Assembly (NCBI GenBank): GCA_049671745.1
Contig: JBATVL010000040.1
Location: 1-44,641, forward strand
DNA length: 44,641 nucleotides
From: SNAP01 sp049671745
GTDB taxonomy: Bacteria > Bacteroidota > Bacteroidia > Bacteroidales > Marinifilaceae
Direction of reading: 5' to 3'
This document shows positions 1-8,630 of the stretch, one piece after another. The notes beneath the pieces were generated by a model. The model did no database searches, was not told the DNA's origin, and was given only the letters and a program-made list of their open reading frames with translations. How positions within the stretch are numbered: the stretch's first letter is position 1; each line of letters opens with the position of its first letter. Made by a program: the position numbers and the translations under genes.

Positions 1-114
1 AACTAATTCCATATAAAAAATAAACATATCCACATACAATCATCTGGTATACAAACGAATGAATTTTGTTAAAACACTGTTAATTTTTTTATTAACAATG
101 AGTAAAATTTTTTA

Positions 115-161
115 ATAAAAAAAATCCTTCCATTGCCATTTAACAGGCAATAAAAGGATTT
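115..161 (-). terminator. Rho-independent terminator downstream of ftcD
   Basis: On the minus strand AAATCCTT pairs with AAGGATTT, with an inner ATTGCC/GGCAAT stem, and a run of T follows (the A-run at about 117-124 on the plus strand). It lies about 125 bases past the ftcD stop and is positioned to end the hutI-ftcD transcript. The rest of 1-286 shows no gene. Confidence 0.65.
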
Positions 162-286
162 CACTGTTTATAAGTCTAAACTTATATGATAGAAACATAT
201 AACGAACTTCACAATTTTCAATTTTTTAAAGAAAACACTACTTAACTATAGGTTTCTTTAAACAACTTAAAATCATTAAGCGTTTT

Positions 287-1954
287 TTACATTTTTGATT
301 CAACGATAGCAAGAATTTCAGCTTCTAAAGCCTTAGCTTTTTCAACTAAAACAAGAGCATCAGCAATTTTAGCATTAGCCCATTCTTTATCGTCTAAACC
401 AACAGCATTGATTTTAACGTTAAGATACGCACCAATAACACCAGAACGAGCAGCAAGAGCTCCAACACCAGCATCAGTCACCGAATTAGGATTTCCTATT
501 TCAGCCATAGCTTTAGACACTTCCATACATCCTAAACAAAGTTCCATAGTCTTAAATGGAATCTCAGTAGCATATTTAGTAGCCTCTTCGATAGCTTGCT
601 TACGAGCAGCCTTATCAGCATCCGATTTTTTAGGTAAACCAAACGCAGCCATAATAACATTAAATGCATTAGTATCCTCGTCAACCATCTTAATTAACTG
701 GTCTTGGTATTCCTTACCTTTAACAGCCCAATCAGAAAATTCTTCCCAACGAGCATCCCATCCAGCTTTATGCGAAGAAAGGTTAGCAACCATAGTTCCT
801 AAAGCAGAACCCATAGCGCCCATATAAGCAGCAATAGATCCACCACCTGGAGCTGGAGATTCAGAAGCAGTTTCGTTAGCAAATTCCACTAGTGACATAT
901 CAACTAATTTCTGTTTACCTTTATTAGCCTCATCGTCTAATATATATTCAATAATTTTTTTGTTTGGCTCAAAAGGATAAAGTTCATCTAACCCTAAAGA
1001 TTTAACAGCAATCTTAATAAGTTCTTTATCAGAAACACCTACAGAACGTTGTTGTTTTCTTAAAAAGAAACGACCAGCCTCAAGCATAGCATCTAAAGGA
1101 AGAACACCTACAAGCTCAGAACCAGTAACACGAATACCTCTTGCATTTGCTTTATTCATTACCTCATAAAATGCCTCATGCATAGAAGTAATAGAAATAT
1201 CAGTTAAGTTCATAGAAATTTGAGAAACACCAAATTCTTCAATAAACCAACCAATAGCTTTTACTGATTTAAGAGTACCAGGCTGATTAACTTTATTTCC
1301 AGCAGCATCTTTAACATTACGTCCACGCTCACGAACATCAAATGCAATTGCATTAGCACGACGAGTAGAAGTAGAGTTTAAGTTTACATTATAAGCAACA
1401 AGGAAGTTACGAGCACCTATTGCAGTAGCACCAGTCTTCTTAGTCCAGTCACTCCATTCAGCAGGTCCGAAATCTGGAGCCCACTCCTCAGAAGTTAATC
1501 TTTCGCCTAAAGCTTCATATTCACCAGAACGGCAAACAGCAAGATTATGTCTGTTTTCTTTTTTAGCAGCATTCTCATAACAGAATACAGGTATATTTAA
1601 TTCACGACCAACTCTTTCAGCAAGTTTATGAGCACACTCAACAGCTTCTTCCATAGTCATGTTTGAAACAGGAACGAATGGACAAACGTCAGTAGCACCA
1701 AAACGAGGGTGAGCACCGTGGTGTTTAGTCATATCAATAAGCTCAGAAGCTTTCTTAATAGATTGAAAAGCAGCCTCTATAACTTCGTCAGGAGTACCAA
1801 CCATAGTTACAACAGTTCTATTAGTTGCTTTACCTGGATCCACGTCAATAAGACTCACACCATCTACTGCTGAAATTTGAGCAGTAATTTGGTTAATAAT
1901 GTTCATGTCACTTCCTTCAGAAAAATTAGGAACACATTCTACAAGTTTTCTCAT
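287..1954 (-). CDS. ftcD: Bifunctional glutamate formimidoyltransferase / formimidoyl-THF cyclodeaminase
   Basis: This cytosolic enzyme completes histidine breakdown. The first half moves the formimino group from formiminoglutamate to tetrahydrofolate, giving glutamate. The second half deaminates 5-formimino-THF to 5,10-methenyl-THF. The N-terminal formiminotransferase region covers about residues 1-330, beginning MRKLVECVPNFSEG and including HHGAHPRFGATD near residue 80. The cyclodeaminase region covers about 350-555 and contains the family signature ESPAPGGGS. At 555 aa it matches the fused form known from animals, whereas many bacteria encode the two activities separately. It lies 46 bases downstream of hutI on the same strand, so co-transcription is likely. 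The ATG start gives the expected family N-terminus. hutH and hutU are not in the window. Confidence 0.95.
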   Translation of the reverse strand: MRKLVECVPNFSEGSDMNIINQITAQISAVDGVSLIDVDPGKATNRTVVTMVGTPDEVIEAAFQSIKKASELIDMTKHHGAHPRFGATDVCPFVPVSNMTMEEAVECAHKLAERVGRELNIPVFCYENAAKKENRHNLAVCRSGEYEALGERLTSEEWAPDFGPAEWSDWTKKTGATAIGARNFLVAYNVNLNSTSTRRANAIAFDVRERGRNVKDAAGNKVNQPGTLKSVKAIGWFIEEFGVSQISMNLTDISITSMHEAFYEVMNKANARGIRVTGSELVGVLPLDAMLEAGRFFLRKQQRSVGVSDKELIKIAVKSLGLDELYPFEPNKKIIEYILDDEANKGKQKLVDMSLVEFANETASESPAPGGGSIAAYMGAMGSALGTMVANLSSHKAGWDARWEEFSDWAVKGKEYQDQLIKMVDEDTNAFNVIMAAFGLPKKSDADKAARKQAIEEATKYATEIPFKTMELCLGCMEVSKAMAEIGNPNSVTDAGVGALAARSGVIGAYLNVKINAVGLDDKEWANAKIADALVLVEKAKALEAEILAIVESKM

Positions 1955-2000
1955 GTTATTTTAAATATTATTGATTATTATATATTCGTTTTGTTTTTAT

Positions 2001-3248
2001 CTATTGAAGAACTTCTCCGTTAAGCATAACAAGTTCTACTAAATCAGAACCGTAAGCATAAGGCATATATTCTATACCAGGAATTTCTTTAGTGATAAAA
2101 AGGTTAGCTTTCTTACCTCTACAAATACTACCACACTCCTCTTGAACACCCATAGCATAAGCCGAGTTAATTGTTGTAGCATTTATTGCTTCCTCAGGTA
2201 ACATTTTATAATTTATACAAGCAAGAGAAGTTACAAACTTCATATTACCAGAAGGAGAAGAACCAGGATTGAAATCAGAAGCTAAAGCCACTGGAAGACC
2301 AGCATCCATCATCTTACGAACTGGAGAGCAAACCATTCCAAGGAAAAACGCAGCTCCTGGAAGGACAGTAGGCATAGTTTCAGAACCCAGTAGAGACTCT
2401 ATCTCTGCATCACCAACATATTCAAGATGATCAACAGATAAAGCATTATACTTCACTCCTACCTGAATACCACCAGAGTAATCTAATTCGTTAGCATGTA
2501 TCTTAGCTCTAAGACCATATTTCATACCAGCATTCAATATTCTATCAGCATCCTCTACAGTAAAGAATCCTTTATCGCAGAATACATCTATATAATCAGC
2601 CAACTCCTCTGAAGCAATAACCGGAATCATTTCGTTAATAATAAGATTCACATATTCTGTTTGTCTGCCTTTATATTCAGCAGGAACAGCATGTGCACCT
2701 AAGAACGTAGCCTTTATTATTAAAGGAGTAGTTTCTTTAAGACGTTTAATAACTCTAAGCATCTTAAGTTCCGATTCAAGATCTAAACCATAACCCGATT
2801 TAATCTCAACAGCACCAGTACCTAAAGAAGCAATCTCTTGCAATCTTTCAAAAGCAGCATCGTAAAGCTCGTCTTCAGTAGCCTGTCTAATTCTATCAGA
2901 AGAATTAAGAATACCACCTCCACGTTTAGCAATCTCCTCGTAAGAAAGACCTTTTATTTTATCTATATATTCTATTTCACGACTACCTGCATAAACAAGG
3001 TGTGTATGAGAATCACAATAAGAAGGAAAGACTAATCTTCCTGTAGCGTCAAGTTCTTCAACAATATCGTCATCAATGTCAGAATCAAGATCAGCCATTT
3101 TTCCAAAATCCTCTATAAGATCACCATTTACTATTAAGTAAGCATCATCTATACAGTTAAGACTAGCCATGTCTTTTCCAGCTACCCATGTACGAGCAGT
3201 TTCTTCCACTTGAACTAGTTGCTTTATATTTTTTATAATCTTTTTCAT
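2001..3248 (-). CDS. hutI: Imidazolonepropionase
   Basis: This amidohydrolase-superfamily enzyme hydrolyses 4-imidazolone-5-propionate to N-formimino-L-glutamate, the substrate of the ftcD product encoded just downstream. At 415 aa it has normal family length. The metal-binding HxH is at residues 81-83 (DSHTHLVYAG). Further family motifs are HANELDYSGG, SVDHLEYVGD and a late ASDFNPGSSP carrying the metal-ligand Asp. The predicted start is ATG at 3248. The gene is first in a two-gene minus-strand unit, and the 490 bases upstream are rich in dyads that could hold control sites. The assignment rests on conserved motifs and the gene pairing. Confidence 0.95.
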   Translation of the reverse strand: MKKIIKNIKQLVQVEETARTWVAGKDMASLNCIDDAYLIVNGDLIEDFGKMADLDSDIDDDIVEELDATGRLVFPSYCDSHTHLVYAGSREIEYIDKIKGLSYEEIAKRGGGILNSSDRIRQATEDELYDAAFERLQEIASLGTGAVEIKSGYGLDLESELKMLRVIKRLKETTPLIIKATFLGAHAVPAEYKGRQTEYVNLIINEMIPVIASEELADYIDVFCDKGFFTVEDADRILNAGMKYGLRAKIHANELDYSGGIQVGVKYNALSVDHLEYVGDAEIESLLGSETMPTVLPGAAFFLGMVCSPVRKMMDAGLPVALASDFNPGSSPSGNMKFVTSLACINYKMLPEEAINATTINSAYAMGVQEECGSICRGKKANLFITKEIPGIEYMPYAYGSDLVELVMLNGEVLQ

Positions 3249-3300
3249 ATCTCTAATATTTTATTAACGTTCGGCTAAATTATTAAATTCACTTGTAAAA

Positions 3301-3316
3301 ATGCATACGAATGCAT
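3301..3316. promoter_or_regulatory. ATGCAT dyad upstream of hutI (possible operator)
   Basis: Two ATGCAT hexamers flank ACGA, 53 bases upstream of the hutI start. A spaced dyad in this position fits a repressor or activator site for the histidine genes, but no regulator gene is adjacent, so the role is inferred. Confidence 0.3.
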
Positions 3317-3431
3317 AAAATTTAGGAAAATTATTCCAAAGTGATAAAAAGAAGCATATCAAATTTTAAATTAGGCAGAATACAGCAACACTCAGAATAC
3401 AAAATATACTACAACGCAATTCGTTGGTAAG

Positions 3432-3599
3432 AGCCAAGTATCATGCAAATAACAGCCAATATTCATACTTAAACAGTGATCTTTCTGTGATCTTCCTGTG
3501 ATCTTCCTGTGATCTTTCTCTGTTTTATATCAGAGAACAATCAGAAAAAGATCAGAAAACAAACAGTTAACAAGGCTGATTACTGTGTAATACTTGGCT
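3432..3599. repeat. Long inverted repeat enclosing repeat array
   Basis: AGCCAAGTAT at 3432-3441 is the exact reverse complement of ATACTTGGCT at 3590-3599. Inside lies a hairpin, TCTCTG (3517-3522) with CAGAGA (3531-3536) around an 8-base loop. The array element GATCTTT is also answered by AAAGATC further right, so the whole block could fold as a nested dyad. Confidence 0.6.
3476..3519 (+). repeat. Four tandem 11-bp direct repeats
   Basis: The units are GTGATCTTTCT, GTGATCTTCCT, GTGATCTTCCT and GTGATCTTTCT, directly abutting, with one T/C difference between the outer and inner copies. An 11-bp period is close to one DNA helical turn, so the same face would be presented repeatedly, as in cooperative protein-binding arrays. 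Function is unknown. Confidence 0.85.
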
Positions 3600-3739
3600 G
3601 TTAATCAGTCTTTAATTGGAACTTACTATAGTATTAAGCCCATTTTATAGTATTACCCAAATATATGCGATATTAAATAATATCAGAAAAAAATGCTATT
3701 TGTTGTAATGTATTTTAGTTACATACGTCATATAACAGA

Positions 3740-4261
3740 ATGAAGCAAAAAGAATTTAACAAAACGGTACTTCCACTCTCTTCAAAAATATTCTCATATT
3801 CTTATAGAATACTAGAGGATAGTGACGAAGCGAAAGATACAGTACAAGACATTATGCTTAAACTTTGGCTAATGGGCGATGAGGTAAAAAGATATAACAA
3901 TCTAACAGGTTTTGTTATTCGTATGTGCCGAAATCACTGCATAGATTTAATAAGGAAACGAAATAAGTATGTTAAAGATCAGAATGGAGAACTCATTCTT
4001 TTTGCACAATCGCAGGAGAATGACATACTAGAAGAGAAAGACACTTTTAATATAGTAAGGAATATCATAAAACAACTACCATCTACACAGCAGGAGGTGG
4101 TTATTCTTAAAGATTTAGAAGGATATAAAACAGAGGAGATTGCTGAAATAACTGGACTTGGAGTAAATAACATCAGAGTTATAATCTCAAGATCTAGAAA
4201 ATTCATTAAAGAGGAATTAATTAACAAATATCAAATTAAAGGAGCTCTTGTTAATAACTAG
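3740..4261 (+). CDS. ECF-type sigma-70 family RNA polymerase sigma factor
   Basis: This 173-aa protein has the two-domain layout of extracytoplasmic function sigma factors. Region 2 is near residues 15-80 (DTVQDIMLKLWL, then a CRNHCIDLIRKR segment that would contact promoter DNA). Region 4 is near residues 110-165 (LPSTQQEVVILKDLEGY followed by a helix-turn-helix). It would direct RNA polymerase to a small regulon, probably including its own operon. The next gene starts 4 bases after its stop and encodes a membrane protein, followed by a DUF4252-like secreted protein, an arrangement recurrent in Bacteroidota. The ATG at 3740 is the natural start. The repeat-rich region upstream may contain its control sites. 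Confidence 0.9.
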   Translation: MKQKEFNKTVLPLSSKIFSYSYRILEDSDEAKDTVQDIMLKLWLMGDEVKRYNNLTGFVIRMCRNHCIDLIRKRNKYVKDQNGELILFAQSQENDILEEKDTFNIVRNIIKQLPSTQQEVVILKDLEGYKTEEIAEITGLGVNNIRVIISRSRKFIKEELINKYQIKGALVNN

Positions 4262-4265
4262 GAAA

Positions 4266-4640
4266 ATGAAAAATATAGAAGACACATCAGAACAAATGTA
4301 TCAGAACTTCCTAAATGAATCGAAGTTAGAGATACCATTTAATATAGAAGAAATTGCTCTTGGCAAAATAAATGCACATAAAAAGAGTAAGAAAACGCAC
4401 CAATTAAGAATACTAACTTCAGGCTTTGCTGCAGCAGCCATGATATGTATAGTATTTTTAATTATCAAACCTCACACTCCTACCAATAATCTTTATTCGC
4501 AGAATCTGAGCGATTCACAGAAAAAAGAAGAGTTCGAGAAAGCACTTAGAATCATTAATGAAACTCTTTATACTCAAGAAGACAAAACAGAGACATTATA
4601 TGAGGATGATAATTTAGAAATAGTAATTAAGAGGAAATAA
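4266..4640 (+). CDS. Small single-pass membrane protein, putative anti-sigma partner
   Basis: About 124 aa, with a predicted cytoplasmic N-terminal part (about 45 residues), one transmembrane segment (ILTSGFAAAAMICIVFLIIK) and a charged C-terminal tail of about 55 residues. This topology and its place directly after an ECF sigma gene suggest a membrane-bound regulator of that sigma factor. No anti-sigma domain could be recognised, so the role is inferred from position. I chose ATG at 4266, four bases after the sigma stop; a TTG at 4248 in the same frame would add six residues and overlap the sigma gene. Confidence 0.75.
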   Translation: MKNIEDTSEQMYQNFLNESKLEIPFNIEEIALGKINAHKKSKKTHQLRILTSGFAAAAMICIVFLIIKPHTPTNNLYSQNLSDSQKKEEFEKALRIINETLYTQEDKTETLYEDDNLEIVIKRK

Positions 4641-4647
4641 AAACAGG

Positions 4648-5853
4648 ATGAAAAAGACACTAATAATATTAGCCATAAGTTTAATCACTTTGATGGCATC
4701 GGCACAGGTTTCTTTTAAGAAATTTAATGACACCTATGGAAACATGAAAGGTATAAGCATAGTTCAGCTAGATAAAGAACTTATAGACTTATATAAACGA
4801 GACAAACTAAGCGAGAAAGATCTTGCGATTCTGAAAAACATAGAAAAGGTAAATATCTTTACATGCTCTATGGATGATGGGTATGAGGGCGACATAGAAG
4901 TGCTTACAAAAAAAATCACAAGCAGTTTCAGTGGCTCTAAATATAAACTAGTTAAGAGCAAGGTTGATAATGATGGTTTTTCAAAAGTATATATAAAAAA
5001 TACAGACAATAAAAAAACTGAACTTATAGTTCTAAGATCGGAAACCAAAGAAAAGACATCTTTTATAGTACTTGGCGGAGATATAAAATTATCTAATATC
5101 TATAGATTGACTTATGCTCTTAGGTTAGATGGATTAAAAGATCTTAAAGAGGTAAATAAATCTTTCAGCTCAAGAAGTCACAAGAGAAAACGACTAATAA
5201 AACAGGAAAAATTTTTCAAAGGTATTAAAGATAATGCTGAAACAAATGAGACTATAGATACAGATAAGGAACACTTAATCTCATATGATAGAGCTATGGA
5301 TGGATTAAAAATTAATCTAAACAGTTCTAATTTCGATACTACTATGGATAATTTTGAAGAAATCTTAAACAAGTGTGAAAAAAAGATAGAAGAAATGATT
5401 GACAATTCTTTCTATATGGGAGAACATTCAGAAACCATAAGTGTTAAACCTGGACGTAATTCTATATGTCTTCTTGATGGAGTAAAAGTTAAAAACAAAA
5501 CTATTAAAAAGCTAAAATCTGGAATTAACAGAGTTCATACAATGAGAAAGAATAAAGATAATGAAGTATTCACTATTGTAACTAGTCATAAAAAGATAGG
5601 AAAATACATAACACCAAAAGGCGGAAGAAAGATAGGACAAAGCGAATTGAAATTTATCTACAATGGAGAAACATATACATACAGCGAAAAAGAAAAGATT
5701 TTCCCTGGTTATATTATAAATGGTAAGAAAAAAGAATCATTATACACTAAGTGGTATAGCAAAAGTGAGATTATACAAATAAGACCTATTAGCAAAATAG
5801 AGAAAAAAGCTTTCAAAACTGAAAAGGATAGAATTGTGATTGAAACGAAATAA
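4648..5853 (+). CDS. Secreted DUF4252-like protein of the ECF sigma operon
   Basis: 401 aa with a clear signal peptide (MKKTLIILAISLITLMASAQ, cleavage expected after the Ala or Gln). Residues 20-160 resemble the DUF4252 family: a VSFKKFNDTYGNMKGISIV opening and a segment LEILVLRSE-like in character ending in a 'FIVLGGDI' strand. The remaining 240 residues are lysine-rich, with a later GEHSETISVKPGRN segment, and have no recognised fold. DUF4252 proteins are commonly encoded with ECF sigma genes in Bacteroidetes; their molecular function is not established. The gene starts 7 bases after the membrane protein gene, so the three genes likely form one operon. The family call is from remembered motifs and is moderate in confidence. 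Confidence 0.7.
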   Translation: MKKTLIILAISLITLMASAQVSFKKFNDTYGNMKGISIVQLDKELIDLYKRDKLSEKDLAILKNIEKVNIFTCSMDDGYEGDIEVLTKKITSSFSGSKYKLVKSKVDNDGFSKVYIKNTDNKKTELIVLRSETKEKTSFIVLGGDIKLSNIYRLTYALRLDGLKDLKEVNKSFSSRSHKRKRLIKQEKFFKGIKDNAETNETIDTDKEHLISYDRAMDGLKINLNSSNFDTTMDNFEEILNKCEKKIEEMIDNSFYMGEHSETISVKPGRNSICLLDGVKVKNKTIKKLKSGINRVHTMRKNKDNEVFTIVTSHKKIGKYITPKGGRKIGQSELKFIYNGETYTYSEKEKIFPGYIINGKKKESLYTKWYSKSEIIQIRPISKIEKKAFKTEKDRIVIETK

Positions 5854-5889
5854 ATCTCAACATATTTTAAAGACTTTTTTAAAAAGGAA

Positions 5890-5922
5890 AAACAGGCTAT
5901 AATAATTTTATAGCCTGTTTTT
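5890..5922 (+). terminator. Terminator of the ECF sigma operon
   Basis: AAACAGGCTATA pairs perfectly with TATAGCCTGTTT around a 7-base loop, followed by a T-run. It lies 37 bases after the DUF4252-like gene stop. Confidence 0.85.
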
Positions 5923-6004
5923 ATTATTTACTTTTGCTTACACTAGTATTTCCAAGAAATTGGGACTAGTTACAAGTCAAAACTAAAAACTATAATCATT
6001 TAAA

Positions 6005-7606
6005 ATGGCCTTATTTAAAAAAGTACCGCACACTTACACAATTGTATTTTTCATTATTGTTTTCTGTGCAATATTAACATGGATTATTCCAGGGGGAGAA
6101 TACGAAAGAACAACTAAACTTGTTAATGGCGTAGAGAGAACTATTATTGTAGACAATTCTTTCCACCATATAGATTCCGCCCCGCAAACATGGGAAATTT
6201 TCGCAGCTCTATTTAAAGGATTCAAAAAACAAGCAGGTATCATTATCTTTATACTAATGCTTGGAGGAGCTTTTTGGATTCTGAACGCAAGTAAATCTAT
6301 AGATGTAGGTATATTCGCATTTCTAAAATTCACTAAGAAATTAGAAAAGATAAAATTGGTAAGAAAATTAGGTGTAAACAACATCATTCTTACCCTTATA
6401 ATGACAATGTTCTCGGCCTTTGGAGCAATATTTGGAATGAGTGAAGAAACTATTGCATTCATTATTATCATTGTGCCTTTAGCAATCTCTATGGGATACG
6501 ATTCTATTACAGGAGTATGTATTGTTTTTGTAGCTGCAGGACTTGGTTTTGCTGGTGCAATTCTTAACCCTTTTACTATTGGTATCGCTCAAGGATTATC
6601 TGACTTACCTCTTTTCTCAGGTATAGAATATAGAATATTCTGTTGGTTTGTAATCAATATTATTGGTTTTGCATTCATTTTAAGGTACGCTAATAAGGTT
6701 CATAAAAACCCTAAACTTTCTCCTGTTTACGAGCAAGATGAAGAATGGAGAAAAAGAGGTCAATCAGATGTAGAGGATGTAAAATACTATACACCTATCT
6801 CTGCATGGATTACTTATATTGGTATTCTTGCAACTATGATTGCTTTTTCTTGCTACTTCCCAAGCACAACTCTTAAGATTGGTAATACAGAAACTATAAC
6901 TCATGCAATTCCAATGGCTACAGCACTTTTTGCTATAATGGGACTTTTTTCTTTAAAAAAATCTGTACATTTCTTTATTCTTAATATTCTACTTTTCACT
7001 ATCATCTTCCTTATTGTTGGAGTAATGGGTTATCAGTGGTATATAATGGAAATTGCTGCTCTTTTCTTAGCTATGGGAGTTACATCTGGAATTGCAATGC
7101 GTAATTCGGCTGACGATATTGTTAGATTATTCATAGAAGGTGTTAAAGATATTCTTTCAGCAGCTCTTATTGTTGGACTTGCTGGTGGTATTATTATTAT
7201 TCTTCAGGATGGTAAGATTATTGATACTATTCTTGAATCTTTAGCTTCTACTATGCAAAATGCTGGTAAAATTACTTCAGTTGGAATTATGTATATTATT
7301 CAGAATCTTATTAATGTAATTATACCTTCTGGTTCGGCTAAAGCAGCTCTTACTATGCCTATTATGGCTCCATTCTCTGATGTAATCGGACTATCACGTC
7401 AGGCTACTGTTATGGCTTTCCAATTTGGTGATGGATTCACTAATATGATTACTCCTACATCTGGTGTACTTATTGGAGTGTTAGGTGTGGCTAGAATTCC
7501 TTATGAAAAATGGGTTAAATGGGTATGGCCTCTTATTCTTACTATGGTAATTATAGGATTTTTATTACTTATTCCAACTGCAACTATGCAGCTTAATGGC
7601 TTTTAA
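6005..7606 (+). CDS. YfcC family inner-membrane transporter
   Basis: 533 aa, highly hydrophobic with about 12-13 predicted membrane segments. It opens KVPHTYTIVFFIIVFCAILT, followed by WIIPGGEYER, the characteristic start of the YfcC/ArcD-like branch of the ion transporter superfamily, and contains an FGMSEETIAF motif and a late FGDGFTNMITPTSG motif. Relatives are thought to move basic amino acids, C4-dicarboxylates or similar small anions, but the substrate cannot be read from sequence. It lies alone between two hairpins, so it is probably monocistronic. The ATG at 6005 gives the family-typical N-terminus. Proximity to histidine degradation genes hints at amino-acid uptake, which is only an inference. 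Confidence 0.88.
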   Translation: MALFKKVPHTYTIVFFIIVFCAILTWIIPGGEYERTTKLVNGVERTIIVDNSFHHIDSAPQTWEIFAALFKGFKKQAGIIIFILMLGGAFWILNASKSIDVGIFAFLKFTKKLEKIKLVRKLGVNNIILTLIMTMFSAFGAIFGMSEETIAFIIIIVPLAISMGYDSITGVCIVFVAAGLGFAGAILNPFTIGIAQGLSDLPLFSGIEYRIFCWFVINIIGFAFILRYANKVHKNPKLSPVYEQDEEWRKRGQSDVEDVKYYTPISAWITYIGILATMIAFSCYFPSTTLKIGNTETITHAIPMATALFAIMGLFSLKKSVHFFILNILLFTIIFLIVGVMGYQWYIMEIAALFLAMGVTSGIAMRNSADDIVRLFIEGVKDILSAALIVGLAGGIIIILQDGKIIDTILESLASTMQNAGKITSVGIMYIIQNLINVIIPSGSAKAALTMPIMAPFSDVIGLSRQATVMAFQFGDGFTNMITPTSGVLIGVLGVARIPYEKWVKWVWPLILTMVIIGFLLLIPTATMQLNGF

Positions 7607-7618
7607 ATAGTAGTATAT

Positions 7619-7643
7619 GAGCAACTAATATAATTAGTTGCTC
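7619..7643 (+). terminator. Perfect hairpin after YfcC gene
   Basis: GAGCAACTAAT and ATTAGTTGCTC form an 11-bp perfect stem with a 3-base ATA loop, 12 bases past the stop codon. There is no strong T-run, so it could be a weak terminator or a 3' stabilising stem. Confidence 0.55.
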
Positions 7644-7758
7644 TACTAATTACAATTTCTATAATTGAGAAACAAAAAAATGACTACTACGTAAAGCTTT
7701 ATATTAGCATTAAATAACAAAACCACAAATAACTCACAATTACTAATTAATAAACGTT

Positions 7759-8574
7759 TTGGATATAGAATTAAACAATGTATTAATGGCCTTTGGCTTA
7801 ACACTATTTGCCGGTTTATCAACTGGTATAGGTAGTGCGATTGCATTTTTCGCAAAAAGAACAAATGCAAAATTTCTATCAATATCATTAGGCTTTTCTG
7901 CTGGTGTTATGATTTATGTCTCTTTTGTAGAATTATTCCAACAATCCAGAGAAGCTTTAGTTGCTGACAATGGTATTGTTTGGGGCAACTGGTTTGCTGT
8001 ATTCTCTTTCTTTGGAGGAATTGTAATCGTAGGGCTTATAGACAAACTTGTACCATCTTACGAAAATCCTCATGAGGTTAGAACAATAGAGGATATGCAA
8101 ACAAAAAAGCCTAAAAAGAGTCTTATGCGAATGGGCATGATGTCGGCTTTTGCCATTGGAATTCATAATTTCCCTGAAGGTATGGCTACATTTATTGCAG
8201 GTTTAGCAGATCCTGAAATAGCTGTTCCTCTTGCCGTTGCTATTGCTATTCATAATATTCCTGAGGGAATTGCAGTTTCGGTTCCTATATATTATGCCAC
8301 AGGTAGTAAGAAAAAAGCATTCTTATTATCTTTCCTTTCTGGTTTGTCTGAACCAATTGGAGCTTTAATAGGTTTTGTACTTATATATTATTTCACTGGC
8401 TTAAGTCAAACTGTTTCTGGTGTTCTATTTGGAGGTGTTGCAGGTATTATGGTTTTTATCTCTTTAGATGAACTTTTACCAACAGCACAAGAATATGGAA
8501 AACATCATCATGCTATATACGGCTTAGTTGCTGGTATGGCAGTAATGGCACTTTCTCTATTATTATTTTTATAA
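7759..8574 (+). CDS. zupT: ZupT-type zinc/divalent metal transporter (ZIP family)
   Basis: 271 aa inner-membrane ZIP-family transporter, expected to import zinc and possibly iron or manganese. About eight membrane segments are visible, with the paired metal-binding motifs HNFPEG and HNIPEG in the fourth and fifth segments that form the metal path, and a cytosolic loop between segments 3 and 4. The reading frame is open from a TTG at 7759 (giving MDIELNNVLMAFGL). The first ATG, at 7786, would remove nine residues but still precedes the first membrane segment, so the start is uncertain; TTG gives the usual family length. A strong hairpin follows the stop. Confidence 0.93.
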   Translation: MDIELNNVLMAFGLTLFAGLSTGIGSAIAFFAKRTNAKFLSISLGFSAGVMIYVSFVELFQQSREALVADNGIVWGNWFAVFSFFGGIVIVGLIDKLVPSYENPHEVRTIEDMQTKKPKKSLMRMGMMSAFAIGIHNFPEGMATFIAGLADPEIAVPLAVAIAIHNIPEGIAVSVPIYYATGSKKKAFLLSFLSGLSEPIGALIGFVLIYYFTGLSQTVSGVLFGGVAGIMVFISLDELLPTAQEYGKHHHAIYGLVAGMAVMALSLLLFL

Positions 8575-8575
8575 A

Positions 8576-8612
8576 AAATCCCCCTTGTTAAAAATATAAA
8601 CAAGGGGGATTT
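8576..8612. terminator. Strong bidirectional terminator
   Basis: AAATCCCCCTTGTT pairs with AACAAGGGGGATTT (14 bp) around a 9-base AT loop, with T- or A-rich flanks on both sides. It sits between convergent zupT and the small membrane protein gene and probably serves both. Confidence 0.9.
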
Positions 8613-8630
8613 CATTTTTAAGTACTAAAA

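Larger units (their letters stand above)
3249..3739. other. Intergenic region between hutI and ECF sigma gene
   Basis: No coding frame is supported in these 491 bases between two divergent transcription units. The hutI side carries an ATGCAT-ACGA-ATGCAT dyad at 3301-3316. The middle carries four tandem 11-bp repeats (3476-3519) nested inside a 10-bp perfect inverted repeat whose arms are 149 bases apart (3432-3441 and 3590-3599). The sigma side is AT-rich and presumably contains the sigma gene promoter, but no clear consensus was seen. Confidence 0.7.

Noticed and set aside
408..827. 139-aa plus-strand open frame inside ftcD
   Set aside because: It lies wholly antisense to a well-supported enzyme gene and has no recognisable domain.
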